Assembly: GCF_000701905.1 (NCBI RefSeq)
Contig: NZ_JNKC01000004.1
Location: 124,001 to 188,000, forward strand
Reading direction: 5' to 3'
Source: Proteiniclasticum ruminis DSM 24773
Lineage (GTDB): Bacteria; Bacillota; Clostridia; Clostridiales; Clostridiaceae
Length of the DNA: 64,000 nt
Under the pieces are notes generated by a model. The model saw nothing but the letters and a program-made list of their open reading frames with translations. It had not been told where the DNA came from and did not search any database. This document shows, piece by piece, positions 34,860-42,726 of this stretch (the first letter of the stretch is position 1; each line of letters opens with the position of its first letter). Made by a program: the position numbers and the translations under genes.

Positions 34860-35372
34860 CTACAGAACCTCTGGTGCTCCCAGGTCTTCTGCATGTTCTA
34901 CTGTGACTTTTTCCATGATCTGGTCCACTCTTGGCATATCTCTGTAGTCTCTGTCCACTCTGGCAATTTCCAGGGCATTCTCCAGGCCTTCAATGACCGC
35001 GCCAAATCCTGCATACTGTCCGTCCAGATGTGGGGCATCTGCCACCATGAGGAAGAACTGGCTTCCTGCGGAATCATTGTGCTGGCTTCTTGCCATGGAA
35101 ATGACGCCTTTTGTATGCTTCAGATCGTTCTGGAAACCATTGGCCCGGAACTCCCCTTTGATTCTGTGTCCTGGTCCGCCAATGCCGATGCCTTCTGGGC
35201 ATCCACCCTGGATCATAAACCCTGGGATAACTCTGTGGAACTTCAGTCCGTCATAAAACCCTTTGTTCACAAGAGACACAAAGTTCTTTACGGTGTTGGG
35301 TGCCAGATCTTTGTACAGCTCTATCTTAATTTCTTTTCCTGTTGCAAGTTTAATGGTTACGATTGGATTCAT
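34860..35372 (-). CDS. Cyclophilin-type peptidyl-prolyl cis-trans isomerase
   Basis: 170 residues, cytoplasmic. Active-site blocks FHRVIPGFMIQGG and AGSQFFLMVADAPHLDGQYAGFG are intact. It speeds proline isomerisation in protein folding. First gene of a unit with the DUF3783 and XRE genes (41-base gap). AGGAG lies 11 bases ahead of the ATG. Confidence 0.95.
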   Translation of the reverse strand: MNPIVTIKLATGKEIKIELYKDLAPNTVKNFVSLVNKGFYDGLKFHRVIPGFMIQGGCPEGIGIGGPGHRIKGEFRANGFQNDLKHTKGVISMARSQHNDSAGSQFFLMVADAPHLDGQYAGFGAVIEGLENALEIARVDRDYRDMPRVDQIMEKVTVEHAEDLGAPEVL

Positions 35373-35451
35373 GTGTAAAACACTCCTTTTTAATTACATT
35401 GCCCCTCTATTATACCAAGAGTTCCAAAGAAAAGAAAAATATTCTTCCCTC

Positions 35452-35480
35452 TTGACGTGAACACCTGTTTGTATTATACT
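35452..35480 (+). promoter_or_regulatory. Sigma-70-type promoter of the candidate small RNA
   Basis: TTGACG (35452-35457), 17-base spacer, TATACT (35475-35480). Transcription would start near 35487. Confidence 0.75.
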
Positions 35481-35486
35481 TTAAAC

Positions 35487-35619
35487 AGAACAAAGGTTCG
35501 TAGTGTCATCATCACTATCCGGCAGAAACATCTTCCCATGGGACTGCCCAGCTGAAGAGAATGTCAATCGTTCTTTTCCCTTTTTATCATCTTATAACCC
35601 CATTAGGGGGTTTTTTTTT
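35487..35619 (+). ncRNA. Candidate small RNA of about 130 nt, unknown family
   Basis: A stretch with its own promoter (35452-35480) and a clean terminator (AACCCC 35596-35601 with GGGGTT 35607-35612, then nine T), but no credible reading frame with a ribosome binding site. Internal hairpins are possible (TAGTG/CACTA near 35502-35517; GGCAG/CTGCC near 35522-35549). It does not show the signatures of 6S RNA, SRP RNA, tmRNA or a riboswitch that I know. A second promoter for the tyrS leader follows after the terminator, so this is a separate transcript. Confidence 0.5.
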
Positions 35620-35641
35620 GAGGAAAATAAAAAATTGTGCC

Positions 35642-35670
35642 TTGACATCGGGATCTAAAAGAATTAGAAT
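35642..35670 (+). promoter_or_regulatory. tyrS promoter
   Basis: TTGACA (35642-35647), 17-base spacer, TAGAAT (35665-35670), directly in front of the T-box leader. Confidence 0.88.
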
Positions 35671-35689
35671 CAAACATAAATCAAACAGC

Positions 35690-35970
35690 AAAGGCTTTGA
35701 TGGGAAAGAGTAGTAAAAGTATGGCACTTAAAGAGAGTTTCCGGTGTGGTGTGAGGAAATAGGTCAGCTTCTATGAATACGTCCCTGAGCCAGGCACCGA
35801 AATACTTAAAGAGTAGGCTGCCTCGGAAGACTGCACCCGTTAACGTGCTAGGGTATGAATGTACCCGATAAGTTTTCTCATGGCGACATGAGAGATAAAT
35901 TAAGGTGGTACCATGGAGCTTGCGTCTTCATCCTTTCAGAGAGAATCTGAAGGGATGGAGATTTTTTATT
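35690..35970 (+). promoter_or_regulatory. T-box riboswitch, tyrosine-specific, upstream of tyrS
   Basis: The leader has a stem I with specifier loop GAA-TAC-GTCC (Tyr codon TAC at 35778-35780), the conserved T-box AAGGTGGTACCATGG (35902-35916), and a competing terminator (CATCCTTTCAGA 35929-35940 with TCTGAAGGGATG 35946-35957, then six T). Uncharged tRNA-Tyr stabilises the antiterminator and turns on tyrS. Confidence 0.95.
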
Positions 35971-36105
35971 TTTGGCCGAAATAAAAAAGCCAGCAGCATA
36001 GAAGTATGGAGGCAAAAAGCAGCACAGAAGCACAGGCAGTATGGAAGTATGGAAAAGAACAGAAGGTTACGGAGCACGGAGAAAAGAAGTTAGGAGAATA
36101 ATCGT

Positions 36106-37302
36106 ATGAAAAACTTGGAACAACTGGACTCGATTCTTGCACTCATTGAAAAAGGGGCAGAGGAAGTCATCGGCATGGAAGAACTGAAGGAAAAACTGAA
36201 GCATGGCAGGAAACTGAAGGTGAAACTGGGGCTGGACCCCAGCGCACCGGACATTCATCTGGGACATACGGTGGTTCTCCGTAAACTGAAAGCATTTCAG
36301 GATCTGGGTCATGAGGTGCATATCATCATTGGAGATTTTACAGGAAGAATCGGTGATCCCACGGGAAAATCAAAGTCCCGGGTGGAGCTCTCCAAAGAAA
36401 AGGTTCTGGAAAACGCCAAAACCTACACGGATCAGATTTTTAAAATCCTCGATCCAGAAAAAACTGTGGTCCACTTCAACAGCACCTGGCTGGAGAAGAT
36501 GGATCTTCAAGAAACCCTTCTTCTCATGAAAACCACCACCGTGGCGAGAATGATGGAGCGGGAGGATTTCAAAAAAAGATTTGAATCGGGTTTTCCCATT
36601 GGCCTCAATGAATTTGTCTATCCCCTTCTTCAAGGATACGACTCCCTCATGATCGAAGCGGATGTGGAGCTTGGGGGCACCGACCAGACCTTCAATCTTC
36701 TCATGGGACGTACCCTTCAGAAGTCCAGAGGACAGTCACCTCAGACGGTGCTGATGATGCCTCTCTTGGAGGGACTTGATGGTGTGGAGAAGATGAGTAA
36801 AAGCCTTGGAAACTATGTGGGCATTGACGAGGAACCTCAGGTGATGTTTCAGAAAATCATGACGCTTCCAGACAGCCTCATCCTGAAATACTTCACCTTA
36901 GTGACAGATCTGACACCCGAGGAGATCCTAAACAAAGAGAACACCCTGAAAGAGGAGAACCCCAAAAATGTGAAGCTTCAGCTTGCAAGACTCCTCACAG
37001 GACTCTACCATGGGGAAGAAGCCGCCAAGGAGGCGGAAGCTTATTTCACCACGGTGTTCACCAAGGAAGAGATTCCGGAGAATCTGCCGGAGCTTCACTG
37101 GAAATCTACCAGTATTCCTTTGGCAGTTCTACTGAGAGAAAGCGGCTATGTGGAAAGCCAGAATGCCTTCAAAAGACTGCTGACGCAAAAAGGACTTGCG
37201 GTCAACGGAGAAAAAATATCGAAAGAAGAGGATTTTCCCCTGGAAGGAAGCTTCACCCTTTCCATCGGAAAGCGGACCCATGTGAAAATCATTTGCCCAT
37301 AA
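36106..37302 (+). CDS. tyrS: Tyrosyl-tRNA synthetase
   Basis: 398 residues. Class I motifs: HLGH at 51-54 and KMSKS at about 230-234. A C-terminal S4-like RNA-binding domain ends FKRLLTQKGLAVNGEKISKEE. The tyrosine T-box confirms specificity. GTTAGGAG precedes the ATG. Between terminator and start lies about 130 bases of purine-rich leader with repeated GAAGTATGGA. Confidence 0.97.
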   Translation: MKNLEQLDSILALIEKGAEEVIGMEELKEKLKHGRKLKVKLGLDPSAPDIHLGHTVVLRKLKAFQDLGHEVHIIIGDFTGRIGDPTGKSKSRVELSKEKVLENAKTYTDQIFKILDPEKTVVHFNSTWLEKMDLQETLLLMKTTTVARMMEREDFKKRFESGFPIGLNEFVYPLLQGYDSLMIEADVELGGTDQTFNLLMGRTLQKSRGQSPQTVLMMPLLEGLDGVEKMSKSLGNYVGIDEEPQVMFQKIMTLPDSLILKYFTLVTDLTPEEILNKENTLKEENPKNVKLQLARLLTGLYHGEEAAKEAEAYFTTVFTKEEIPENLPELHWKSTSIPLAVLLRESGYVESQNAFKRLLTQKGLAVNGEKISKEEDFPLEGSFTLSIGKRTHVKIICP

Positions 37303-37378
37303 ATTGTAAAAGAGCCTCTCTTTTGCTAGAATGAATCTAGTACTCGTAACGAATACATACTACGCAGGAGGCGCTTTT

Positions 37379-38158
37379 ATGGCAAGTACAGCACCCATTG
37401 GTTTTTTTGATTCTGGCGTCGGCGGCATCAGTGTTCTGAAAAAAGCCATGGCCCTATTACCACAGGAAGATTTTGTCTATTTTGGAGACTCCATCCACGC
37501 TCCTTACGGGGATAAAGATCTGGATACCATCAAAAGACTCTCTTTTCAAGTGGTGGAAAAACTCATGGACTATTCCATCAAAGCCCTAGTCGTGGCCTGC
37601 AATACTGCAACCAGCGCAGCCATCGAGGATCTTAGATCTATCTATCCAGATCTTCCTGTCATCGGCATTGAACCAGCCCTGAAGGTTGCGGTGGACCATA
37701 CAGAAAAAGGGAATATTCTGGTCCTTGCCACGAAAAGAACTCTGGAGGAAAAGAAATTTAAAAACCTTTTGGACCGATATAAAGAAAGCCGCAGCGTGGA
37801 AACCCTTCCCCTGCCGGGCCTTGTGGAAATCATCGAAGAAGGTGGGGACTATCAGGAAAAAAGCTACCTTTACCTCAAAGAAGCGCTGAAAAGCGTGGAG
37901 AAGGAAATGAGCGCTGTGGTCCTTGGCTGCACCCACTATCCCTTCATCAAGCCTTCGTTAAGAAGGATCTATGGAGAGGATGTGCTCATTGTGGATGGCA
38001 GTGAAGGCACCGCAAGGCATCTGAAAGAGGTGCTCGCAAAGAAGAACCTTCTCACAAACAAAAAAGAGAAGGGAGCTCTTCTGGTTCTCAACTCCAGTCC
38101 TGATGAAAAGTTCCAGGAGCTCTCTCTAAGACTACTTGAAGAGAACAGCGACCAGTAG
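37379..38158 (+). CDS. murI: Glutamate racemase
   Basis: 259 residues from ATG 37379 (GCAGGAGGCG upstream). It converts L- to D-glutamate for peptidoglycan. The two catalytic Cys are in VACNTAT and LGCTHYP; substrate-binding FFDSGVGGISVL and GDSIHAPYG are present. Monocistronic, ending at a strong bidirectional terminator. Confidence 0.96.
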   Translation: MASTAPIGFFDSGVGGISVLKKAMALLPQEDFVYFGDSIHAPYGDKDLDTIKRLSFQVVEKLMDYSIKALVVACNTATSAAIEDLRSIYPDLPVIGIEPALKVAVDHTEKGNILVLATKRTLEEKKFKNLLDRYKESRSVETLPLPGLVEIIEEGGDYQEKSYLYLKEALKSVEKEMSAVVLGCTHYPFIKPSLRRIYGEDVLIVDGSEGTARHLKEVLAKKNLLTNKKEKGALLVLNSSPDEKFQELSLRLLEENSDQ

Positions 38159-38170
38159 CAGCACGAAAAT

Positions 38171-38210
38171 AAAAGCCTAAGCATCACTATTTTTTGATGC
38201 TTAGGCTTTT
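38171..38210. terminator. Bidirectional intrinsic terminator
   Basis: A 16-bp perfect stem (AAAAGCCTAAGCATCA at 38171-38186 with its complement at 38195-38210) lies between murI (+) and the convergent membrane-protein gene (-). Confidence 0.92.
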
Positions 38211-38218
38211 CGTTTTCT

Positions 38219-39040
38219 TTATTCCAGGATAAAGAGTTTCAGGGCTTCATCCTTTGAATACATCTCCAGTCTTTCCATTTCCTGAATGGCATAATTGTCG
38301 ATGGAACGCTTGGCTGTGTTCTTGATCTTTGTATCGATGAGCTTCACCTCATCTTTGTTCTTTCCTGTCACCTTCAGCTCATAGTCCCGTCCGCTGAGAA
38401 GCTTGTAATGATAGTACAGAACATTATTTTCGCCGTCCTGCTTGGTGGAGGCATGAACTTCAGTCACATCGAGGTATGTGGACTCTCTGTTGGCAAATAT
38501 GCTTCTGTCGATGAGCTTCGTCTCTGTGAAATCCACATAGCGGAAATAGCTGGTAAAGCCGATGAAGGCGATGAGGATGCTGACAAGAAGGGCAATCCCC
38601 TTCTGCTGCCGTGTGAGCCTTCCACGCTTATTGAATAGAGATATGCTGGCAATGGAAAAGAGTATCAGTGCTGCCGCAATCATGGCTGTCCCTACAGGGG
38701 GGATGAGTACGCCCCCTTTGGGCACGAAAATCAGGGAATCCTCTGCGCGGAACATGGATCTTCTGATGGTTTCAGAGAGCAGCACAAGAATCAGCACCAA
38801 AGCGGCCAGAAGAGCATACATCTGGCTCTTTTTCGGTTTCTTGAAAGCCATGGATTTTTCCTCTTTCTTCACCAGAACCTGATCCGGCTCCACCACATTC
38901 TTTTTCTTCTCTTCTTGAAGATCCTTGGCCAGTTTCAGATCCACCTGGTCTTCCTCTTTACTCAAGGGAAGAGGCGCTTCAAATTTCTCCTGACCTAAGG
39001 TTACTTTTTCTTTATCATCTTTGTTTTTTCCGTTCGTCAT
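38219..39040 (-). CDS. Unrecognised membrane protein with charged N-terminal domain
   Basis: 273 residues. Residues 1-70 are strongly charged and cytoplasmic (KKKNVVEPDQVLVKKEEK). Three hydrophobic helices follow (about 72-92, 110-130, 142-162), then an external or cytoplasmic ~110-residue C-terminal domain. No family is recognised. It follows an aldo/keto reductase gene by 18 bases and so belongs to the same transcript. Start: GGGAGGTGTCCT-ATG. Confidence 0.72.
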   Translation of the reverse strand: MTNGKNKDDKEKVTLGQEKFEAPLPLSKEEDQVDLKLAKDLQEEKKKNVVEPDQVLVKKEEKSMAFKKPKKSQMYALLAALVLILVLLSETIRRSMFRAEDSLIFVPKGGVLIPPVGTAMIAAALILFSIASISLFNKRGRLTRQQKGIALLVSILIAFIGFTSYFRYVDFTETKLIDRSIFANRESTYLDVTEVHASTKQDGENNVLYYHYKLLSGRDYELKVTGKNKDEVKLIDTKIKNTAKRSIDNYAIQEMERLEMYSKDEALKLFILE

Positions 39041-39058
39041 AGGACACCTCCCGCTCTA

Positions 39059-39961
39059 TTATGGCAAATTCTTGCCGATGGATGCTTTGTATACAGAGAG
39101 CCAGTCTTCTGCGGTGAACTTTATCTTCAGTGCATCCACAGCATTTTTGATGCGGTCCAGTTTACCTGAACCCACGATGGGAAGGATCTTCGCCGGATGG
39201 CTTAGAAGGAAGGCATAGGCCAAAGTGTCCAGCCTCTCTTCCCCGTATTTCTCACCAATGGAGAGCAGCGTGTTTTTCACATTTCTGATTCTCTCAGAAT
39301 CCCCTGTGAAAAGATCTCCCCCTGCAAGAGGGGACCAGGCCATAGGATAAAGCCCTCTTGTCATGAGGCTGTCCATGGTGCCATCTTCAAAAACCTGCAG
39401 ATGAAGTGGCGAGATTTCCACCTGATTGGTCACCAGAGGAAATGGCACATAAGAGCTCAGAAGTTCAAACTGAGAAGGTTTAAAATTGGATACGCCAAAG
39501 TTTCTCACTTTCCCGGACTCATAGAGCTCTCTGAAAGCTTCTGCCACCTCAGCAGGATCCATAAACGGTGAAGGCCTGTGGATGAGAAGAAGATCCAGAT
39601 GGTCTGTTCCCATATTCTTCAGGGATCTTTCCGCAGACTGGATGATATGTTTTCTGGACTGGTCATAGTGATGACTCTTATACTGCGGACGGTTCTCACA
39701 AGGAAACACAATGCCGCATTTGGTCACAAGGGTCAGCTTTTCCCGAAGACTCCGATCCAGCTTCAATGCATCTCCAAAGGCTTCCTCGCAGGAAAATCCT
39801 CCATAGATATCTGCAGTGTCAATGGTGCTCACACCAAGCTCCAGCACTTCTTTCGTAAAGGAAAGCAGCTCCTCCGGCGTCATTTTCCAGTCCATCAGCC
39901 GCCAGTGGCCGTGAATGATCCGGTCCATATTCATGGTATCTGAAATTCTTACTGAATCCAT
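39059..39961 (-). CDS. Aldo/keto reductase (YdhF-type)
   Basis: 300 residues, an (alpha/beta)8 NADPH oxidoreductase. The catalytic tetrad is visible: Asp and Tyr in DTADIYGG, Lys in TKCGIVFP and His in LIHRPSP. The N-terminal MDRIIHGHWRLMDW fits the YdhF/Tas-like subgroup. Substrate unknown, probably reactive carbonyls. Site CAGGAGGAG. Confidence 0.93.
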   Translation of the reverse strand: MDSVRISDTMNMDRIIHGHWRLMDWKMTPEELLSFTKEVLELGVSTIDTADIYGGFSCEEAFGDALKLDRSLREKLTLVTKCGIVFPCENRPQYKSHHYDQSRKHIIQSAERSLKNMGTDHLDLLLIHRPSPFMDPAEVAEAFRELYESGKVRNFGVSNFKPSQFELLSSYVPFPLVTNQVEISPLHLQVFEDGTMDSLMTRGLYPMAWSPLAGGDLFTGDSERIRNVKNTLLSIGEKYGEERLDTLAYAFLLSHPAKILPIVGSGKLDRIKNAVDALKIKFTAEDWLSVYKASIGKNLP

Positions 39962-40194
39962 AAGATCTCCTCCTGATTTTTCAGTCTTTTCTTCATTATA
40001 TCCTGTTTTTTCCTCTTGTTACAAAGATTTTGAAAACTTCTTCCGGATCTTATCTTTTCCTCCGCGCTATTTTCACAGGAACGCTAAACAAATAGAAAAC
40101 ATTTCCTGAACCTTTCCTTCTTATATAGAAAAAGAACGGATGTCATAGTATGATGGAACTACAATAGATTACACAGAGAAAGGAAGTGCTGACC

Positions 40195-40446
40195 ATGGAT
40201 GAAAAGAAGAAACACGATGAGCTGAAATATGAGGAAGCCTCTTCTCATTTTGAAGCAGAAAATCTCAATAAGTATGATGAGCTGGAGCTGAAAGAAAAGA
40301 ACCTGGTCATCAGTGAATTCGAAAAAGAGTATGTGGACCCTATCACAGAAGAAGTGAAAAATGCCAAAGATCTTCCAGGGTACGATGAAGAAGAAGTCAA
40401 AAAGCACAACCCGGATGAACTGCTGAAAAAAGAAACTGAAAATTAA
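40195..40446 (+). CDS. Small acidic protein of unknown function
   Basis: 83 residues, about half charged (E/K/D), with a periodic pattern of hydrophobics that suggests a long helix. ATG at 40195 follows AAAGGAAG; a GTG at 40186 overlaps that site. Own terminator. No motif recognised; the composition resembles small stress or assembly factors, but nothing further can be said. Confidence 0.72.
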   Translation: MDEKKKHDELKYEEASSHFEAENLNKYDELELKEKNLVISEFEKEYVDPITEEVKNAKDLPGYDEEEVKKHNPDELLKKETEN

Positions 40447-40453
40447 AAAGCGA

Positions 40454-40489
40454 AACCGGAGACCTCAAATGGGTCTCCGGTTCTTTTTA
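40454..40489. terminator. Bidirectional intrinsic terminator
   Basis: An 11-bp stem (AACCGGAGACC 40454-40464 with GGTCTCCGGTT 40472-40482) with T-runs on both strands. Confidence 0.88.
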
Positions 40490-40500
40490 TGGTCAGATGG

Positions 40501-42246
40501 TTATAAACTGGTGATCTCTTTAAAGAGCTCCATGGCCGCATCTCTGGGGCCGCTCTTTTCTTTGCCGGGCACCCCCAGCTGTGTATAGATTTCTCCCACT
40601 TTGATGTTGTAGGCGAAGAGCTTGTCAAAGTAGAAATCAAGAAGCTTGTCTGTTTCTTCCTGCTTCTGGTAAGGGCCAAAAGGATTGGCGAAGTAGGATT
40701 CCACAAGGCCGTTTTCCTGTGTGGTGCCCTTGGCCATTCTCTTTCCGGAGCGGAAGACCTCTTTGGCCTCCTCCTGGTCTTTAAAAAATACAATGCCCGG
40801 CTCTCCTTCTTCCAGCACTTTATAGTTGTTGGCATACAGGAAAAGATCCACATTATATCCTTTGATGATTTCCTTGTAGGTGGCTACAGGCATCACAAGT
40901 CTTGCATTGGTTTTATCCGGATTCATGAAGATGGATCGGTCGATTTCCTTGAAGGCGTAGCCCTGATCCAAATCATCCAATCTCACGAAGGCGCCGATTT
41001 CAGTGCCATACCCCATGATGGTGCCATCTTCATGGGCAAAAATACCCATATCATCAAAGACAATGGTCATGTCGCTGATGTGGTCCTCTGAAAGGCTTCG
41101 GAGCGCTTCTAAGGATTCTGATTTTCCTGCGCCGGAATCGCCGAGGATCACCACGTTGGCAGACTTTCCATTTTTCATGTTGATGTTCACCATGGCCCCA
41201 TGGATGGGCAGATTGCCTCGCTTGATCATAAGAAGGTTATGCAGGGTAAGACTCATTTTCTTCATATAGCCAAAGTAGTCTATTTCATCACTGTAAGGAA
41301 CAAATCCTGTCATGATGCCATTTTTATGGTCATCATAGAAGACATTTCCCATGGATTCATCGGTGTTTCTTCCACCAAAAACATAGACAATATCAGGCTT
41401 TCTGCCCATATACTCCTCTTCTCTTGCCATCTCAAAGAGATTGGACAAGGAGATGCCATGGGCCATGAGATCTCTGTGGAAATAGAGGAAGGCCACCAGT
41501 TTGCCGATTTTAGCTGGATAGCAGAAGAAATGGTCCTTATTGAGGTAGCAGTCCTCTATAGGATTCACAAAAGATTCCTTGAAGTAGCCGCTTCTCGTAT
41601 TCTTCTTCGGATAGGAGATAAAGGGAGAATCCATGACAATGGCGCTGATAAACGGAATATCACTGAGGATCTCATATCCCTTTGGGATAGGCCAGAGTGT
41701 TTCTTGCAATATCACACCGGCATTAACACCTGCTGGCACCTGGCGGTACACATTCGGTTCAATGCCAAGAACATTCTTCTCCACTTTTCTGTAAAGTTCT
41801 AATATAAGATTGGTGAATTTATTATTGGCTTCTATGAAGCTGGTTTGAGCGAGACCTTCTGTATTTCTTCTGTTCTGGATGACGGAGTAGCGCTCCATTC
41901 TTCTCCAGTAGGCATAAAAATCTTCTATGAGGGATACAAACCAGTCCCCGTCCTGAAGAAGCGGTGTATAATCTCCCCTAAGCTTCATGATTTCCTCTGA
42001 TTTGAAAATAGTAAGAAGCTTCATCACTTCCACAAACTTATCCGTCAGATCCCTTATGGTTGCTTCTTTATAAAGAGAGACGAGCTGCTTGTAATTTTTC
42101 GTATTTCTTCTGGCAATAGACTCCAGGTATGTTTCAGATACCCTTCGGAAGGAATCAGATTCCAGGATCTTTTCAATGGTATCACAGTACTTGGCTGAAA
42201 AGTTGATCATAGCTTTGCCGCTGCTGAGTGAAAATTCTTTTTTCAT
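40501..42246 (-). CDS. HprK/PEPCK-superfamily P-loop protein of unknown function
   Basis: 581 residues. The first ~330 are a helical domain I do not recognise. The C-terminal part has the HprK/PEP-carboxykinase-type nucleotide site: LPIHGAMVNI, then the P-loop VVILGDSGAGKSESLEAL (near residues 360-377) and the acidic IVFDDMGIFAHEDG. This matches the GxSGxGKSE P-loop and paired Asp of HPr kinase rather than the GLSGTGKTT of ATP-PEPCK. Similar ~580-residue proteins are often annotated loosely as PEP carboxykinase in clostridia. A protein-kinase/phosphorylase or atypical carboxykinase activity are both possible. Site AAGGAG before the ATG. Monocistronic. Confidence 0.8.
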   Translation of the reverse strand: MKKEFSLSSGKAMINFSAKYCDTIEKILESDSFRRVSETYLESIARRNTKNYKQLVSLYKEATIRDLTDKFVEVMKLLTIFKSEEIMKLRGDYTPLLQDGDWFVSLIEDFYAYWRRMERYSVIQNRRNTEGLAQTSFIEANNKFTNLILELYRKVEKNVLGIEPNVYRQVPAGVNAGVILQETLWPIPKGYEILSDIPFISAIVMDSPFISYPKKNTRSGYFKESFVNPIEDCYLNKDHFFCYPAKIGKLVAFLYFHRDLMAHGISLSNLFEMAREEEYMGRKPDIVYVFGGRNTDESMGNVFYDDHKNGIMTGFVPYSDEIDYFGYMKKMSLTLHNLLMIKRGNLPIHGAMVNINMKNGKSANVVILGDSGAGKSESLEALRSLSEDHISDMTIVFDDMGIFAHEDGTIMGYGTEIGAFVRLDDLDQGYAFKEIDRSIFMNPDKTNARLVMPVATYKEIIKGYNVDLFLYANNYKVLEEGEPGIVFFKDQEEAKEVFRSGKRMAKGTTQENGLVESYFANPFGPYQKQEETDKLLDFYFDKLFAYNIKVGEIYTQLGVPGKEKSGPRDAAMELFKEITSL

Positions 42247-42432
42247 GGGAGATACTCCTTTTCTTCTCTATCGTCGGATATGGTAAAATATCCTATGTTA
42301 CATAGTATACAACAGATTTTTTGATTTTACCTTATAAACAAATGTATTTATGAAAAATTTCACGTTCATTTTTATCTGGTTTTAATTTATTTTTCGTATG
42401 ATGAGTGCAACAGCAAAGAGAGGTGATCTTAT

Positions 42433-42636
42433 ATGAACCAGAAAAAACCCCTGACCAAATCCTCCCAGAACCGTTGGCTCTTCGGAGTTCTTGGTGGTTT
42501 TGCCGAGTACTTCAGCATTGATGCCACCCTGCTGAGAGTCGGATTTCTCCTGTTTTCCCTTCTCCCTGGGCCATCAATTATAATCTATATCATCTGCGCC
42601 ATCATCATGCCAAAGGATGAAACTCCATATGCCTGA
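42433..42636 (+). CDS. PspC-domain membrane protein
   Basis: 67 residues, a single PspC domain: SSQNRWLFGVLGGFAEYFSID followed by one or two hydrophobic helices. Stand-alone PspC proteins in Bacillota are envelope-stress proteins of loosely defined role. Site GAGAGGTGATC. Divergent from the HprK-like gene. Confidence 0.9.
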   Translation: MNQKKPLTKSSQNRWLFGVLGGFAEYFSIDATLLRVGFLLFSLLPGPSIIIYIICAIIMPKDETPYA

Positions 42637-42671
42637 TATTTCAAGGAATTTTATTCCTTCACCCTGTTAAA

Positions 42672-42707
42672 AAACCTTCTTCCCACCAGGGGAGGAAGGT
42701 TTTTTTG
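42672..42707. terminator. Bidirectional intrinsic terminator
   Basis: A 13-bp stem with one G-T pair (AAACCTTCTTCCC 42672-42684 with GGGAGGAAGGTTT 42690-42702), T-runs on both strands; serves PspC (+) and the B12-binding gene (-). Confidence 0.9.
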
Positions 42708-42726
42708 TTTCTTCACTTCACGAACA

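Noticed and set aside
35487-35619. 6S, SRP or tmRNA identity for the candidate small RNA
   Set aside because: No long closing stem, no SRP GGAA-loop sequence and no tRNA-like ends.
35905-36093. 62-codon frame on the plus strand before tyrS
   Set aside because: It lies across the T-box sequence and terminator, so it is part of the leader.
37303-37340. AAAAGAG/CTCTTTT hairpin after tyrS
   Set aside because: Seven weak base pairs with a short loop and no T-run; not convincing as a terminator.
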